Shown: positions 27,809-37,539, counted from the first letter of the stretch. The stretch is DNA of 64,000 nt from Carnobacterium inhibens subsp. inhibens DSM 13024 (GCF_000746825.1 NZ_JQIV01000006.1:496001-560000); one strand, 5' to 3'. Notes: generated from the letters alone by a model not told the origin. A program made the numbers and translations.

Positions 27809-27862
27809 AAAAAAAGACAACCTATTTACTGCTTTCATTCAGCGGCAAATAGATTGTCTTTT
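27809..27862 (-). terminator. Terminator after the single-domain lipoprotein gene
   Basis: AAAAAGACAACCTATTT pairs with AAATAGATTGTCTTTT (one mismatch) on the minus strand, 30 bases after the stop. Confidence 0.75.
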
Positions 27863-27889
27863 ATCTGTTATCCATTTAAAAAAACTATT

Positions 27890-28570
27890 TTACTTCTCAT
27901 CAAAATCGAATTCATCAATCGTATAAACCAAGTCTTCCATGTTTGAAGTGCTGAAGAAATTTTCTTCATTTTCTGGTGGGATATCCAAATAGATTGGCAT
28001 TGCTGTGTCTGGTTCTAGAATTCCAAAAGATTCTTCGGTCAGGTTGTATTTAGCTTTGTCTAAAATAACGTCACCATTTACAGTGCTAAAACTGATTGTA
28101 ACATCAATATTAGTCATTGCTACATCCATTCTGTTTACGATAATAAAGATAGCTTGCATTGCACCTGTTTCACCTAGATACATACCAGTAAAGTGAATGG
28201 CAACATCATTTTCAATACCGATTTCTTCTGATTCAGCCATTCTCATTTCTATTTCTTGCAATACCGAATCATTTTCTAATGTAAGATTTTGATCTAATTC
28301 CATTTTTTGCGGTACAAGTGGAATATCCATTTCTGTAGTTGTTGCACCTGAGTTGCTAGAATCTGTAATTGTTTCTTGTGTACTCATAATACTTGATGAT
28401 TGAGAGGACATCTCTTCTGAAGACTCAGAAGACATTTCTGAACTCATCATTTCACTTGATGCACTAGTTGAACTCACTTCAGTAGAGGAACTTGTCTCAC
28501 TTTCTCCTCCCATCAAATCACAACCTGCCAATACAACAACTGCTCCTAAAAGCGTCAATATTTTCTTCAT
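27890..28570 (-). CDS. Ser-rich lipoprotein with one copy of a repeated extracellular domain
   Basis: About 226 residues. A lipoprotein signal ends in VVLAGC, then comes a linker of about 60 residues almost wholly Ser/Glu/Met/Thr, then a globular beta-rich domain containing ESFGILEPDTAMPIYL. The same domain occurs twice in the next gene upstream. The start is uncertain among ATGs at 28582, 28579 and 28570; the last gives a normal MKK signal. Anchored outside the membrane; function unknown. The domain resembles DUF4352/telomere-protector-like immunoglobulin folds only loosely. Confidence 0.8.
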   Translation of the reverse strand: MKKILTLLGAVVVLAGCDLMGGESETSSSTEVSSTSASSEMMSSEMSSESSEEMSSQSSSIMSTQETITDSSNSGATTTEMDIPLVPQKMELDQNLTLENDSVLQEIEMRMAESEEIGIENDVAIHFTGMYLGETGAMQAIFIIVNRMDVAMTNIDVTISFSTVNGDVILDKAKYNLTEESFGILEPDTAMPIYLDIPPENEENFFSTSNMEDLVYTIDEFDFDEK

Positions 28571-28646
28571 TTTAATCATCATCCTTCCCTTTTTTTATCC
28601 TTAATTATCAGATAAAGCCCTTTTTATTTCTCTTATAGATTTTTAC

Positions 28647-29804
28647 TTATAATTCCTCATAAGTAAAATCATCTAACCAAATAGATAAATTCTCATTTGT
28701 AATTGAAAAGAATAGATCCACTTTGTCTTTTGGAACAGTCATCGTGAGAGGAAGAACAGCATTTGGTTCTAAAGGACCAAAGATTTCTTCTGCCACTAAC
28801 GATTCATTTTGATCCCATACCATTTCTCCATCTTTATTGCCGTAATTTAATTTGTAATGTATATTTTTTAACGTTAATTCTGTTTTATTTATAACAAAGA
28901 AGTAAGCCAATGTATTCCCATCAACTTCATCATACACGCCAGAATACATCACGGTTACATCGTTATCAAATCCCATGTCAGGATTTTCTGAAACCAATTG
29001 TTCAAATTGAGCCATTAATGGATTATTGTCTAATGTTTGACCTTTATCAGCATTCTCTTTAGGAATAACAAATGATAAATCAGCGCCCTCTGTTTGCTTT
29101 TGTTCTGTAGACGTGTCAGAAGAAATCGATGTTTCAGATTTATTAGCCTCTTCGTAATCAAATGAGTTGATCTCTTCTACCACTTGAGTAGATTCCATAT
29201 TTTTCAAGAGATCTTCTTTAGTAGAATCAACCACTAAATACATCGGCATAACTGCATTTGGTTCTAAGATTCCAAAACTTTCTTCGGTCAACTTAAATGC
29301 ATGTTCATCAAAAACCAATTCATTTTCTGATTTTCCAAAGGTATACGTAAAACGAATATTTTTCATTGCGGTATCTGTTCGATTAATAATAAAAAATATA
29401 CCTGCAAGATTAGGAGATTCACCAAAAGTTTCCCCAGTATAGATAACGGTTACATCATCCTCGTAACCCATATCTGGATTTTGTTTTACATAATCATCTA
29501 GCAATGCCAGAGTAGCGTCTGTTTCAATAGTTAACCCATTTTTAATCTCATCTGCTTGCGGGACTAATTTCAGCTCATCCGAGACAGTCTCCTTCATTTC
29601 TTCTGAGGACGATTGTATGGATATAGAAGTTTCTTTTTCTCCAATAGAACTTTCAGGTTCACTTGATTCTTCTCCACTAGAAACAATGGAACCAGCACTT
29701 TCAGAAGTAGACGTAATTCCTTCAGTTATTTTTTCAGCTAATTGTCCAACATCACACCCTGCCAATACAACAACAAAAACGAGTAGAAAGCCCAACTTTT
29801 TCAT
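28647..29804 (-). CDS. Lipoprotein with two copies of the same domain
   Basis: 385 residues. Lipobox VVLAGC, a Ser/Glu-rich linker (to about residue 70), domain copy 1 (about 75-205, with ESFGILEPNAVMPMYL), a second Ser/Thr linker, and domain copy 2 (about 230-385, with EIFGPLEPNAVLPLTM). Both copies share the lead-in VPQ..., NP.MG.(D)DVTV.Y(T/S)G and a hydrophobic FF(I/V)IN(R/K)T strand. It is upstream of and co-directional with its single-domain paralogue, 65 bases apart. Unknown function; the duplication is clear in the sequence. Confidence 0.85.
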   Translation of the reverse strand: MKKLGFLLVFVVVLAGCDVGQLAEKITEGITSTSESAGSIVSSGEESSEPESSIGEKETSISIQSSSEEMKETVSDELKLVPQADEIKNGLTIETDATLALLDDYVKQNPDMGYEDDVTVIYTGETFGESPNLAGIFFIINRTDTAMKNIRFTYTFGKSENELVFDEHAFKLTEESFGILEPNAVMPMYLVVDSTKEDLLKNMESTQVVEEINSFDYEEANKSETSISSDTSTEQKQTEGADLSFVIPKENADKGQTLDNNPLMAQFEQLVSENPDMGFDNDVTVMYSGVYDEVDGNTLAYFFVINKTELTLKNIHYKLNYGNKDGEMVWDQNESLVAEEIFGPLEPNAVLPLTMTVPKDKVDLFFSITNENLSIWLDDFTYEEL

Positions 29805-30006
29805 CTTTCTCTACTCCTTTCTTAAGTACTTATTATCAATATAAACTAGCTTTTTGCTAAAAACACATACCCTCCGTTTCATTTAAATTTTTAACTCAAA
29901 AATATAGAAAGAATTATACTGCATCTTTATAACTTATTATTGCTACTTTTATTGTATCCTATAAACCTGTATTCACAAAAAGATATACCTTGAATAGGTT
30001 ATTTTA

Positions 30007-30061
30007 TAAAAAAAGATTAGAAAATAACTGAGTTTATCTTCAACTCCTTTATTTTCTAATC
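30007..30061 (-). terminator. Terminator of the DUF975 gene
   Basis: GATTAGAAAATAA pairs with TTATTTTCTAATC, followed on the minus strand by TTTTTTTA. Confidence 0.75.
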
Positions 30062-30079
30062 CTTTAGTTTTATAGATAA

Positions 30080-30994
30080 TTAAAAGTCAACATCATCTAA
30101 TTGTCTGCCTTCGTAATCTTCATTATACTTTTCATCTTGATTGTCCTTTTCATGATAGTCAGGATGAAAAGGATCGAAGGTATCTCCATCCGTCAATGTA
30201 CGATAAAAAACTTGTTGAGCTGTTCTTCGATAAGGTTCGATGTAAAATGACAGTACAAGAGCTAGAAATACGAATACTAAAAACAATAAAAGAAAACCAA
30301 TAATAATGGCAATTCCTTCATTCGGTCCAGCATCTAGTCTAGCTTCAATCGTTTGGACACTCCCAAACAGGATTAATGCATATACAAGAAATGGAACAAT
30401 ATACAGCCAAATAAATGAAAGCTGCAGTAAAAAGAACGACCATTTTTTGCCTTTCATCATTTTGCGGCTTTGATCTAATGCATCCATGATGCTAATTGTA
30501 GGGTTGTCTCTCATGATGTTCAATGCTTGACTATAACTATAACTTTTAATGATTCCTGGTATAATAAATAATAAAGACCACAGCATGATTAAAATAGACA
30601 TAACAATAATCAAGCCTATCGTTTTAAAAATACGTTCTTTTCTAAATGTTTGAAACATTCCCTCAATAGATAGTTTAGCACCGTCTATTCTATCTAAGAT
30701 ATTCCATGCATACCCAGCATACATCAAAGATGAAATTAACCCTACAAGGGTACTGATAAGTAGGGATAATAAACTGGCTGTAATAGTTGGTTCTGCCATT
30801 ACTGTTGAGTCATAAACATTTCCTTCTATAACAGATTCAATCATTGTAAACGAGCTGCCTGCTCCTATTACAGTTAATATACCTTGACTAATGACACTTG
30901 TTAAAACAGAAATAATAATTAAATTTAAAATAGCAACTTTCCAATTTCCTTTTAACAGCTTTTTTGCTGTTTTTTTTATTTCACGTCTCTTCAT
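30080..30994 (-). CDS. DUF975 family integral membrane protein
   Basis: 304 residues with about six membrane segments. The N-terminus MKRREIKKTAKKLLKGNWK and the internal SYSQALNIMRDNP motif are typical of DUF975 proteins of Firmicutes. The C-terminal about 40 residues are very acidic and cytosolic-looking. Strong ribosome site (AAAGGAGGAG). It is a single-gene unit; function unknown. Confidence 0.85.
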   Translation of the reverse strand: MKRREIKKTAKKLLKGNWKVAILNLIIISVLTSVISQGILTVIGAGSSFTMIESVIEGNVYDSTVMAEPTITASLLSLLISTLVGLISSLMYAGYAWNILDRIDGAKLSIEGMFQTFRKERIFKTIGLIIVMSILIMLWSLLFIIPGIIKSYSYSQALNIMRDNPTISIMDALDQSRKMMKGKKWSFFLLQLSFIWLYIVPFLVYALILFGSVQTIEARLDAGPNEGIAIIIGFLLLFLVFVFLALVLSFYIEPYRRTAQQVFYRTLTDGDTFDPFHPDYHEKDNQDEKYNEDYEGRQLDDVDF

Positions 30995-31093
30995 ACTAAA
31001 CTCCTCCTTTTTTAACCTGACCCTTAACTTATCATAACCGAAAGTAAGCTTCTTAACAATAATTATCCATTTAACGGCAAGTTAATTTCTCGA

Positions 31094-31132
31094 AAAAAAA
31101 GGTTGATCAGAAGATCTGATCAACCTTTTTTC
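31094..31132. terminator. Terminator of the nrdHIEF operon
   Basis: AAAGGTTGATCAG and CTGATCAACCTTT form a perfect stem around AAGAT, with A- and T-runs on each side, directly after nrdF. Confidence 0.9.
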
Positions 31133-31133
31133 T

Positions 31134-32096
31134 TTATACAGTCCATTTTTCGTAATCGTCATTTTCCATTGACTCAACCATTCCAAGTAAATAGCCATTT
31201 CCCACCTGTGAGAAAAAATCATGGTTAGATGTACCAGTAGAGATTCCATTCATAATAACTGGATCCACATCATTAGCCGTATCAGGGAATAAAGGATCAA
31301 AACCTAAATTTTGAAGAGCTTTGTTAGCGTTGTATCTCAGAAAAACTTTTACACGTTCCGTCCAACCGATTTCATCATACAGATACTCTGCGTATTTCAC
31401 TTCATTTTGATACAACTTAAACAATAAGTCATATGTCCAATTTTTCAACTCTTCTTTTTCATTATCGGGTAATTGATTATACGCAATTTGAAATTTATAT
31501 CCGATATATGTTCCATGAACAGATTCATCGCGTAAAATCAATTTAATGATTTCAGCCACATTTGGCAATTTATTGTTTCCTAAATAATGCAACGGAGCAA
31601 AAAATCCTGAGTAGAATAAGAAAGACTCCAACATTACGCTGGCAACTTTTCGTTGCAAGTCAGTTCCAGTATGGTAAATCTCATTGATCGTACCAGCTTT
31701 TATTTGCAGCAATTCATTCGTATTTGTCCATTGAAAAATTTCATCGATTTCCATTTTGCTATTTAACGTACTAAAAATCGCGCTGTAACTTTTCGCATGC
31801 ATGGATTCCATAAATTGGATATTGTTGTAAACAGCTTCTTCGTGTTGTGTTCGAATCGATTGTTTCAAAGATTGAACACCATCTTGTGATTGAAGAGTGT
31901 CTAGCAGGGTTAAGCCTCCAAAAACTTTCCCTACCATATCTTTTTCATTTTTTGGAAGTCGAGCCCAATCATCTAAGTCATTTGATAACGGAATTCGAGT
32001 ATCAGTCCAAAATTGCTCAACTAATTTTTCCCATGTTAGTTTGTCGATCATGTCTTCGATATTATTCCAGTTAATTGCTTTATAGTTCGTTGTCAT
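31134..32096 (-). CDS. nrdF: Class Ib ribonucleotide reductase, beta subunit
   Basis: The radical-carrying subunit for aerobic dNTP synthesis, 320 residues. The metal-ligand helices are visible as EEAVYNNIQFMESMHAKSY and RDESVHGTYIGYKF, with the partner-binding C-terminus FFSQVGNGYLLG. NrdF enzymes use a manganese or iron tyrosyl radical assembled with NrdI. It is last in nrdH-nrdI-nrdE-nrdF, with a strong ribosome site (AAGGAGAG). Confidence 0.96.
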   Translation of the reverse strand: MTTNYKAINWNNIEDMIDKLTWEKLVEQFWTDTRIPLSNDLDDWARLPKNEKDMVGKVFGGLTLLDTLQSQDGVQSLKQSIRTQHEEAVYNNIQFMESMHAKSYSAIFSTLNSKMEIDEIFQWTNTNELLQIKAGTINEIYHTGTDLQRKVASVMLESFLFYSGFFAPLHYLGNNKLPNVAEIIKLILRDESVHGTYIGYKFQIAYNQLPDNEKEELKNWTYDLLFKLYQNEVKYAEYLYDEIGWTERVKVFLRYNANKALQNLGFDPLFPDTANDVDPVIMNGISTGTSNHDFFSQVGNGYLLGMVESMENDDYEKWTV

Positions 32097-32111
32097 TCTT
32101 GTTCTCTCCTT

Positions 32112-34295
32112 TTAAATGGTGCAGCTTTCACAAGCATTTGAACCAATTTCTTCTGAATTTTCCGTAAACGTACGAACGTAATAAATAGATTTAACACCTT
32201 TTTTCCAAGCATAATGACGTAAAATATTTAAGTCACGTGTTGTTTGTTTGGTTGTGCGTCCATTTTTCCATTCATACAACCCTTCAGGAATTTCAGAGCG
32301 TAAGAAGAGAGTTAAACTCATACCTTGATCGATATGCTTTTGAGCTGCTGCATAAACATCAATAACTTTACGCATGTCCATATCATAAGCAGACAAGTAG
32401 TAAGGCATCGTTTCATTGGATAAGAAAGGAGCAGGATAATAGGTTTTACCAGTCTTTTTCTCTTGACGTTCTTCAATTAAACGTGTAATTGGGTGTAAAC
32501 TAGATGATGTTTCATTTACATAACTAATTGAACCCGTTGGCGCTACAGCTAAACGATTTTGGTGGTATAACCCATCTTTCATCACTGCTTCTCTTAAAGC
32601 TGCCCAGTCTTCTACAGAAGGTACATGTATCCCTTCAAATAACTGTTGAACTTTTTTACTCGTAAAGGCAAAATTTTCGTTAATATAGTGATCAAAATAA
32701 GTGCCATCTGCATAAGCAGATTTTTCAAAGTTATAAAAAGTTGTCCCTCTTTCTTTAGCAACTTTATTACTAGAAGCCAAAGTATAATAATTTAATAACT
32801 TAAAGTACACATCTGTAAATTCAACGGATTCTGGTGAGCCATAATGAATTTGATTCAAAGCTAAGAAAGTGTGTAATCCCATTGCTCCTAATCCAATCGT
32901 ATGGTATTTATCGTTCCCATTTTTAATGGAAGGTACTGCATCAATGCTGGATTGATCCGTAACCATGGTTAATGCACGCACCATCGTATCGATCGATTGT
33001 CCAAAATTAGGCGATTTCATTAGGTTCACAATATTAGTTGAACCAAGGTTACAGCTGATATCCGTTCCTAAATGCTCATAAGTTTGATCATTATTAATTA
33101 ATGATGGTTCTTGGATTTGTAAAATTTCACTACACAAGTTACTCATTGTAATAGTTCCGTATACTGGGTTTGCACGATTCGCAGTATCGATATTAATGAT
33201 ATAAGGATAACCAGATTCCTGTTGAAGTTTAGAAATCTCATTTTCTAATTCACGAGCACTGATTTTTGATTTACGGATTTCTTCATTATTCACCATATTA
33301 TCGTACTCTTTAGTAATATCAATATAAGCAAATGGTTCTCCGTAAATTCGTTCTACATCATATGGACTAAAAAGATACATTTGTTCATCATGAGCAGCTA
33401 ATTCATAAAATTTATCCGGTACGACTAAACCAAGAGAAAGTGTTTTTACACGAATTTTTTCATCCGCATTCTCTTTCTTTGTCGAAAGGAATGATACGAT
33501 ATCTGGATGAAAAACATTTAAATAGACCGCTCCTGCTCCATTTCGTTGTCCAAGCTGATTAGAATAACTAAAACTGTCTTCTAATAATTTCATTACAGGT
33601 ACAACTCCGCTTGAAGCATTGTCGATTTTTTTGATTGGATCTCCAGAAGCACGTAAATTAGATAAATTCACACCAACTCCGCCACCGATACGAGACAATT
33701 GCAACGCACTGTTCACTACACGGCCAATACTGTTCATATCATCCGTTGCTTGGATCAAGAAACAAGAAACCAGTTCTCCACGTCTCTTACGTCCTGCATT
33801 CAGGAATGTTGGCGTAGCAGGTTGATAACGTTGATTTACGATTTCATCCGCAAGTTTGCGAGCTAATTCAGTATCCCCATCAGCTAAATATAACGCATTG
33901 AATACGATTCGATCTTCATAGCGTTCTAAGAAACGTTGTCCATCATTCGTTTTCAAAGCATATTGTGTATAAAATTTAAAAGCTGACATAAATGAGCGGA
34001 ATCTAAATTTCCGACTGTAAATATCATCAAATAATGAATGGATGAATTCTCTTTCGTATTTCAATAAAAACTCTTCTTCTATATACTCTTCTTTAATTAG
34101 ATAGTTCAATTTTTCTTCAAGTGTATAAAAGAAAACGGTATTTGGATTAACATGCTCCAAAAAGTAAGCTCGTACCGCTTCACGATCTTTATTTAAAGGA
34201 ATCTTTCCATCCACAGGTCTATTCAATTCATTGTTTAATTTAAAATACGTAACCTCTTTTGGTTTTGAGGCTAATTTAGGTTTATCCAATATCAT
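32112..34295 (-). CDS. nrdE: Class Ib ribonucleotide reductase, alpha subunit
   Basis: The catalytic subunit reducing ribonucleoside diphosphates, 727 residues. The redox cysteine region is ELVSCFLIQ, the NLCSEI and LNPTG-like motifs line the active site (RLAVAPTGSISY), and the C-terminal shuttle CESCTI is present to accept electrons from NrdH. No N-terminal ATP cone is evident, as expected for class Ib. It overlaps nrdI by 14 bases. Confidence 0.97.
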   Translation of the reverse strand: MILDKPKLASKPKEVTYFKLNNELNRPVDGKIPLNKDREAVRAYFLEHVNPNTVFFYTLEEKLNYLIKEEYIEEEFLLKYEREFIHSLFDDIYSRKFRFRSFMSAFKFYTQYALKTNDGQRFLERYEDRIVFNALYLADGDTELARKLADEIVNQRYQPATPTFLNAGRKRRGELVSCFLIQATDDMNSIGRVVNSALQLSRIGGGVGVNLSNLRASGDPIKKIDNASSGVVPVMKLLEDSFSYSNQLGQRNGAGAVYLNVFHPDIVSFLSTKKENADEKIRVKTLSLGLVVPDKFYELAAHDEQMYLFSPYDVERIYGEPFAYIDITKEYDNMVNNEEIRKSKISARELENEISKLQQESGYPYIINIDTANRANPVYGTITMSNLCSEILQIQEPSLINNDQTYEHLGTDISCNLGSTNIVNLMKSPNFGQSIDTMVRALTMVTDQSSIDAVPSIKNGNDKYHTIGLGAMGLHTFLALNQIHYGSPESVEFTDVYFKLLNYYTLASSNKVAKERGTTFYNFEKSAYADGTYFDHYINENFAFTSKKVQQLFEGIHVPSVEDWAALREAVMKDGLYHQNRLAVAPTGSISYVNETSSSLHPITRLIEERQEKKTGKTYYPAPFLSNETMPYYLSAYDMDMRKVIDVYAAAQKHIDQGMSLTLFLRSEIPEGLYEWKNGRTTKQTTRDLNILRHYAWKKGVKSIYYVRTFTENSEEIGSNACESCTI

Positions 34296-34647
34296 TCACC
34301 ACTTTCTTTAATTGTGCAACATCTTCCTCATTGCCTTGAAACTCAAAGGTATGTAATAAGGGTACTTGATAATCGTGAGCCAGATCTTTTGCCGTAAAAG
34401 CGAATAATTTACCAAAATTCAAATTCCCACCACCAGCTACCCCTTTTAAATACCTTTTATTATCAGCTGTTTCAATAAAATCGTTTAATAATTCAGTTGC
34501 TTCTTTATCATACGTTGGTGCAACAATAATGAACGGTTCTTCTAAAACAATATATGGATTCGTTGGCGTCAATTCCAACAAATCCATACTGAGTTTGTTA
34601 ACAAACTTTCTAGTCTGGCCGGTTAAACTAATATAAACGACTTTCAT
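34282..34647 (-). CDS. nrdI: Flavodoxin-like NrdI protein
   Basis: A 121-residue flavoprotein that supplies the oxidant to assemble the NrdF manganese-tyrosyl cofactor. VYISLTGQTRKFVNKL binds the FMN phosphate; VAGGGNLNFGKLF and the C-terminal FEFQGNEEDV follow. It overlaps nrdH by 4 bases and nrdE by 14, so translation is tightly coupled. Confidence 0.93.
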   Translation of the reverse strand: MKVVYISLTGQTRKFVNKLSMDLLELTPTNPYIVLEEPFIIVAPTYDKEATELLNDFIETADNKRYLKGVAGGGNLNFGKLFAFTAKDLAHDYQVPLLHTFEFQGNEEDVAQLKKVVNDIG

Positions 34648-34877
34648 GCTAATTGATCAAGGAGATCAGGGCGGAATCCATTAAAGGCTTCATGTCCTTC
34701 TATAGAAATAACAGGAACAGAGCTAAACCCAAGTTCTTTAACTTCATTTAAAGCTTCTTCTGATTCAAAGATATCTTTTACCTCGTAAGAAATACCTTTA
34801 TCTTCTAAATATTTTTTAGTGAAATTACATTGCATACAGTTTGGTTTAGAGTAAACAATAATCGTTTTTTGCGTCAT
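34644..34877 (-). CDS. nrdH: Glutaredoxin-like NrdH redoxin
   Basis: A 77-residue redoxin that reduces NrdE. The active site is CMQC, followed by the NrdH-type GFSSVPVIS and GFRPDLL substrate-binding stretch. It is first in nrdHIEF, with AAGGAG upstream. Regulation is probably by NrdR; a matching palindrome is 100 bases upstream. Confidence 0.94.
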   Translation of the reverse strand: MTQKTIIVYSKPNCMQCNFTKKYLEDKGISYEVKDIFESEEALNEVKELGFSSVPVISIEGHEAFNGFRPDLLDQLA

Positions 34878-34973
34878 AGGTCATTCTCCTTAATAATTCA
34901 TTTTTAAGTTCGTTTTCATCTATTTCTCTATTCGTATTCTACACTTATTCTCTCTCACTGGCAAATAAAAAAA

Positions 34974-34989
34974 CCACTATATCTAGTGG
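34974..34989. promoter_or_regulatory. NrdR-box-like palindrome upstream of nrdH
   Basis: CCACTATATCTAGTGG agrees with the NrdR consensus at about 13 of 16 positions (core CTATATCTAG). A weaker half-match (CTATATGTGG, 35017-35026) lies 40 bp away, close to four helical turns. On the minus strand the same palindrome is followed by seven T residues, so it could also behave as a terminator/attenuator. Confidence 0.5.
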
Positions 34990-35294
34990 TTTTCCTATTG
35001 ACATATTCATTTTTTCCTATATGTGGTATTTGTCATTCATGCTTGTGAACAATAAACAGTTGAGAAACCTACAGTTATTTGTCTCCAAACCTTTCTTCGT
35101 GTAATTTTCACATTTGAAAAAAATCTAAAAAAACTTTTTTTATTTTTTTAATCCTCACGAAATCAATTTATTAAAGATTTTAGAATATTTTTACATTTTT
35201 TTGAATAATACTGTATACATCTTTATTTGTTTCATTCGCTTATAATTAATTTTCCTTTTCTGAAAAGAAAAGAAAAATTTTCTATTTTCAACAT

Positions 35295-35338
35295 TAAAAA
35301 AAAGTTAGAAAAGCTGAGTAGTCAACTTTTCTAACTTA
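35295..35338 (-). terminator. Terminator of tRNA-Arg
   Basis: AAGTTAGAAAAG pairs with CTTTTCTAACTT, followed by TTTTTT on the minus strand, just after the tRNA. Confidence 0.85.
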
Positions 35339-35346
35339 TCAATTTA

Positions 35347-35420
35347 TGTCTCAGGAGAGATTCGAACTCCCGACCGTCCGCTTAGAAGGCGGATGCTCTA
35401 TCCAACTGAGCTACTGAGAC
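35347..35420 (-). tRNA. tRNA-Arg (anticodon TCT)
   Basis: A 74-nt cloverleaf on the minus strand. The acceptor arm is GTCTCAG/CTGAGAC with discriminator A. The D-arm is GCTC...GAGC, the anticodon arm TCCGC-CTTCTAA-GCGGA reads TCT, and the T-arm is GGGAG-TTCGAAT-CTCTC. CCA is not encoded. It has its own terminator 10 bases downstream. The 150 bases on each side hold only AT-rich sequence. Confidence 0.97.
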
Positions 35421-35579
35421 ATGTCCTAGCAACAAAATTAATTATATGTAATAATGAATAAAAAGTCAACACTTTTTGCCAATAAATTTTAAATTTAAGA
35501 AAGAATGTTATTTTAATCAGTTGAATTTAATAAATACACCCTTTACAATAATTATTAAACAAGTTAGGGAGGTTTTAAA

Positions 35580-35957
35580 ATGGGGTTAATTGGTGGTCTT
35601 TTAGGAAACGCCGGGAACATCAGCGAGAATGAGGCTCGAAAAAAACTATCAGGTGTCATTTTGGATACTGAAGAAATCGATTTAGCGTTTAAATTGGTTC
35701 GTGATTTAATTATTTTTACCAATAAGCGTTTAATTGTCATTGATAAACAAGGTGTCACAGGTAAAAAAACGACTTATCATTCTTTGCCATATAAGTCGAT
35801 TAGTCGCTTTCTGGTTGAAACAACCGGCCATTTTGACTTAGATGCTGAATTGAAGATCTTTATTTCCAGTGCTGCTGAACCAGCTATTACGTTGCAGTTT
35901 ACAAATGATAAACACATTACAGCAATTCAACAAGCTTTGGCACTAGCTGTACTCTAA
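35580..35957 (+). CDS. Bacterial PH-domain protein (YvbH/YozO-like)
   Basis: 125 residues, soluble. The core DLIIFTNKRLIVIDKQGVTGKKTTYHSLPYKSISRFLVE is characteristic of the bPH_1 family (PF08000). A Gly-rich N-terminus precedes it. AGGGAGG lies 8 bases before the ATG. It is a monocistronic gene ending at dispersed repeat copy 2. Function in bacteria is unclear; the family may bind lipids or peptides. Confidence 0.85.
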   Translation: MGLIGGLLGNAGNISENEARKKLSGVILDTEEIDLAFKLVRDLIIFTNKRLIVIDKQGVTGKKTTYHSLPYKSISRFLVETTGHFDLDAELKIFISSAAEPAITLQFTNDKHITAIQQALALAVL

Positions 35958-36006
35958 ACCAAGTAAAAAAGAAGAGAGTGAGACAAAAAGCGTTTAGACC
36001 CGAATC

Positions 36007-36147
36007 ACTGGAACGAATAAGCGCAGTATGGTCATCGACCATCGAGCATTGTTCGCGAAGTGGACGTCGGGTCTGCTTTTTGGAGCACGTTTTAGAATGA
36101 ATATTCGTATAAAAAGAGGAGGCTAGGATTTTTGTCCCGGCCTCTTC
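36007..36147. repeat. Dispersed intergenic repeat, copy 2
   Basis: Shares 45 identical bases (36007-36051) and a second block of about 47 bases (36071-36117, one mismatch) with 8424-8537, then the terminal GC-rich palindrome. It begins slightly earlier than copy 1: AAAAAGCG and GACCCG near 35985-36002 can pair with CGGGTCT/GCTTTTT near 36068-36082, suggesting this copy is the more complete one. It lies 3' of glnA copy 2 on the minus strand. Confidence 0.85.
36117..36147 (-). terminator. Terminator of glnA copy 2 (part of the dispersed repeat)
   Basis: GAGGCCGGGA pairs with TCCTAGCCTC on the minus strand (one mismatch and a wobble), followed by CTCTTTTTA. It is the slightly degenerate counterpart of the clpX terminator. 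Confidence 0.75.
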
Positions 36148-36155
36148 TTTTCTTT

Positions 36156-37496
36156 TTAATACAATTTCAAGTATTGTTCTCTTTCCCATTCAGTCACTTG
36201 CTCACGAAAAGCAGCCCATTCGATTTTTTTAGCATTGACAAAGTTTTCATAAATATGATCACCCAAACCAGCTTTAATCGTATTATCTTTTGCTAAGTAT
36301 CCTAAAGCTTCATGCAATGTTCCAGGTAAATCATAAATCCCATTTTCATAACGATCTTTTTCGCTCATTACATAAATATTGCGGTTGATAGGTACTGGAG
36401 CTTCCATTTTATTTTTCACACCATCTAACCCAGCTTTCAAAAGAACAGCCATCGCTAAATATGGATTTGCGCTAGGGTCGACACTACGTAATTCAACACG
36501 AGTAGACATTCCCCTTGATTGCGGTACACGAATTAGTGGTGAGCGATTACGGCCGCTCCATGCAATGTATACAGGCGCTTCATATCCGGGTACAAGACGT
36601 TTGTATGAATTTACAGTAGGGTTAACGATTGCTGTAAATGCTTTTGCGTGATCTAAAATACCAGCTAAAAATTGACGTGCTGTATCACTTAGTTCCATAT
36701 CCCCATCTTTATCGTAAAAAGCATTACCTTCTTTTGTAAATAAAGATAAGTTGAAATGCATTCCAGATCCATTGACTCCATATAATGGTTTAGGCATAAA
36801 CGTAGCATGTAAACCATGTTTACGAGCGACAGTTTTTACAATCAATTTAAATGTTTGAATGTTATCGCATGCTTCGATCGCACTTGCATATTTCCAGTCG
36901 ATCTCATGTTGTCCTGGTGCAACTTCATGGTGACTAGCCTCGATTTCAAAACCAAGATCTTCTAATTGCAATACGATATCGCGACGGCAATTTTCACCTA
37001 AATCTGTTGGAGCTAAATCAAAATAGCCTCCATCGTCATTCAACTCTAAAGTGGGCTCATTTTTTTCGTCTAATTTAAAAAGGAAAAATTCAGGTTCAGG
37101 TCCTAAATTAAACTCAGTAAACCCAAGTTCTTCCATTTCTTTCAAAGTACGCTTCAAGTTAGAACGAGGATCTCCAGCAAATGGTGTACCATCTGGATTG
37201 TATACGTCACAAATCAGACGAGCGATTTTACCAGAACCTTCAGTCGTTTCCCATGGGAAAATCAACCAAGTATCTAAATCCGGTCTCAAATACATATCGC
37301 TTTCTTCTATCCGTACAAATCCTTCGATTGAAGAGCCATCAAACATTAACTCATTATCCAATACTTTTTTCAGTTGACTAATGGGTACCTCAACATTTTT
37401 AATTACACCTAAAATATCAGTAAACATTAATCGCAAGAAACGGACATTTCCTTTTTTTGACGCCTCTTCAATTTCTTTTCTCATAAACTTAGCCAT
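36156..37496 (-). CDS. glnA: Type I glutamine synthetase, copy 2
   Basis: Makes glutamine from glutamate, ammonia and ATP. 446 residues, a type I-alpha enzyme without an adenylylation site. It has metal and substrate motifs [36 protein letters not shown] and the flexible loop [19 protein letters not shown]. The feedback arginine in [11 protein letters not shown] is present, so glutamine feedback and GlnR interaction are possible. It belongs to the second of two tandem glnR-glnA pairs and is highly similar along its full length to the copy at 38168-39502. Confidence 0.95.
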   Translation of the reverse strand: MAKFMRKEIEEASKKGNVRFLRLMFTDILGVIKNVEVPISQLKKVLDNELMFDGSSIEGFVRIEESDMYLRPDLDTWLIFPWETTEGSGKIARLICDVYNPDGTPFAGDPRSNLKRTLKEMEELGFTEFNLGPEPEFFLFKLDEKNEPTLELNDDGGYFDLAPTDLGENCRRDIVLQLEDLGFEIEASHHEVAPGQHEIDWKYASAIEACDNIQTFKLIVKTVARKHGLHATFMPKPLYGVNGSGMHFNLSLFTKEGNAFYDKDGDMELSDTARQFLAGILDHAKAFTAIVNPTVNSYKRLVPGYEAPVYIAWSGRNRSPLIRVPQSRGMSTRVELRSVDPSANPYLAMAVLLKAGLDGVKNKMEAPVPINRNIYVMSEKDRYENGIYDLPGTLHEALGYLAKDNTIKAGLGDHIYENFVNAKKIEWAAFREQVTEWEREQYLKLY

Positions 37497-37539
37497 ACAT
37501 TTTTTTCTTCCCTTCTCTTAGCAACTTTTTAGTTTGTTA

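Noticed and set aside
35917-36189. A 90-residue reading frame on the minus strand
   Set aside because: It runs through the dispersed repeat and both flanking gene ends; chance frame.
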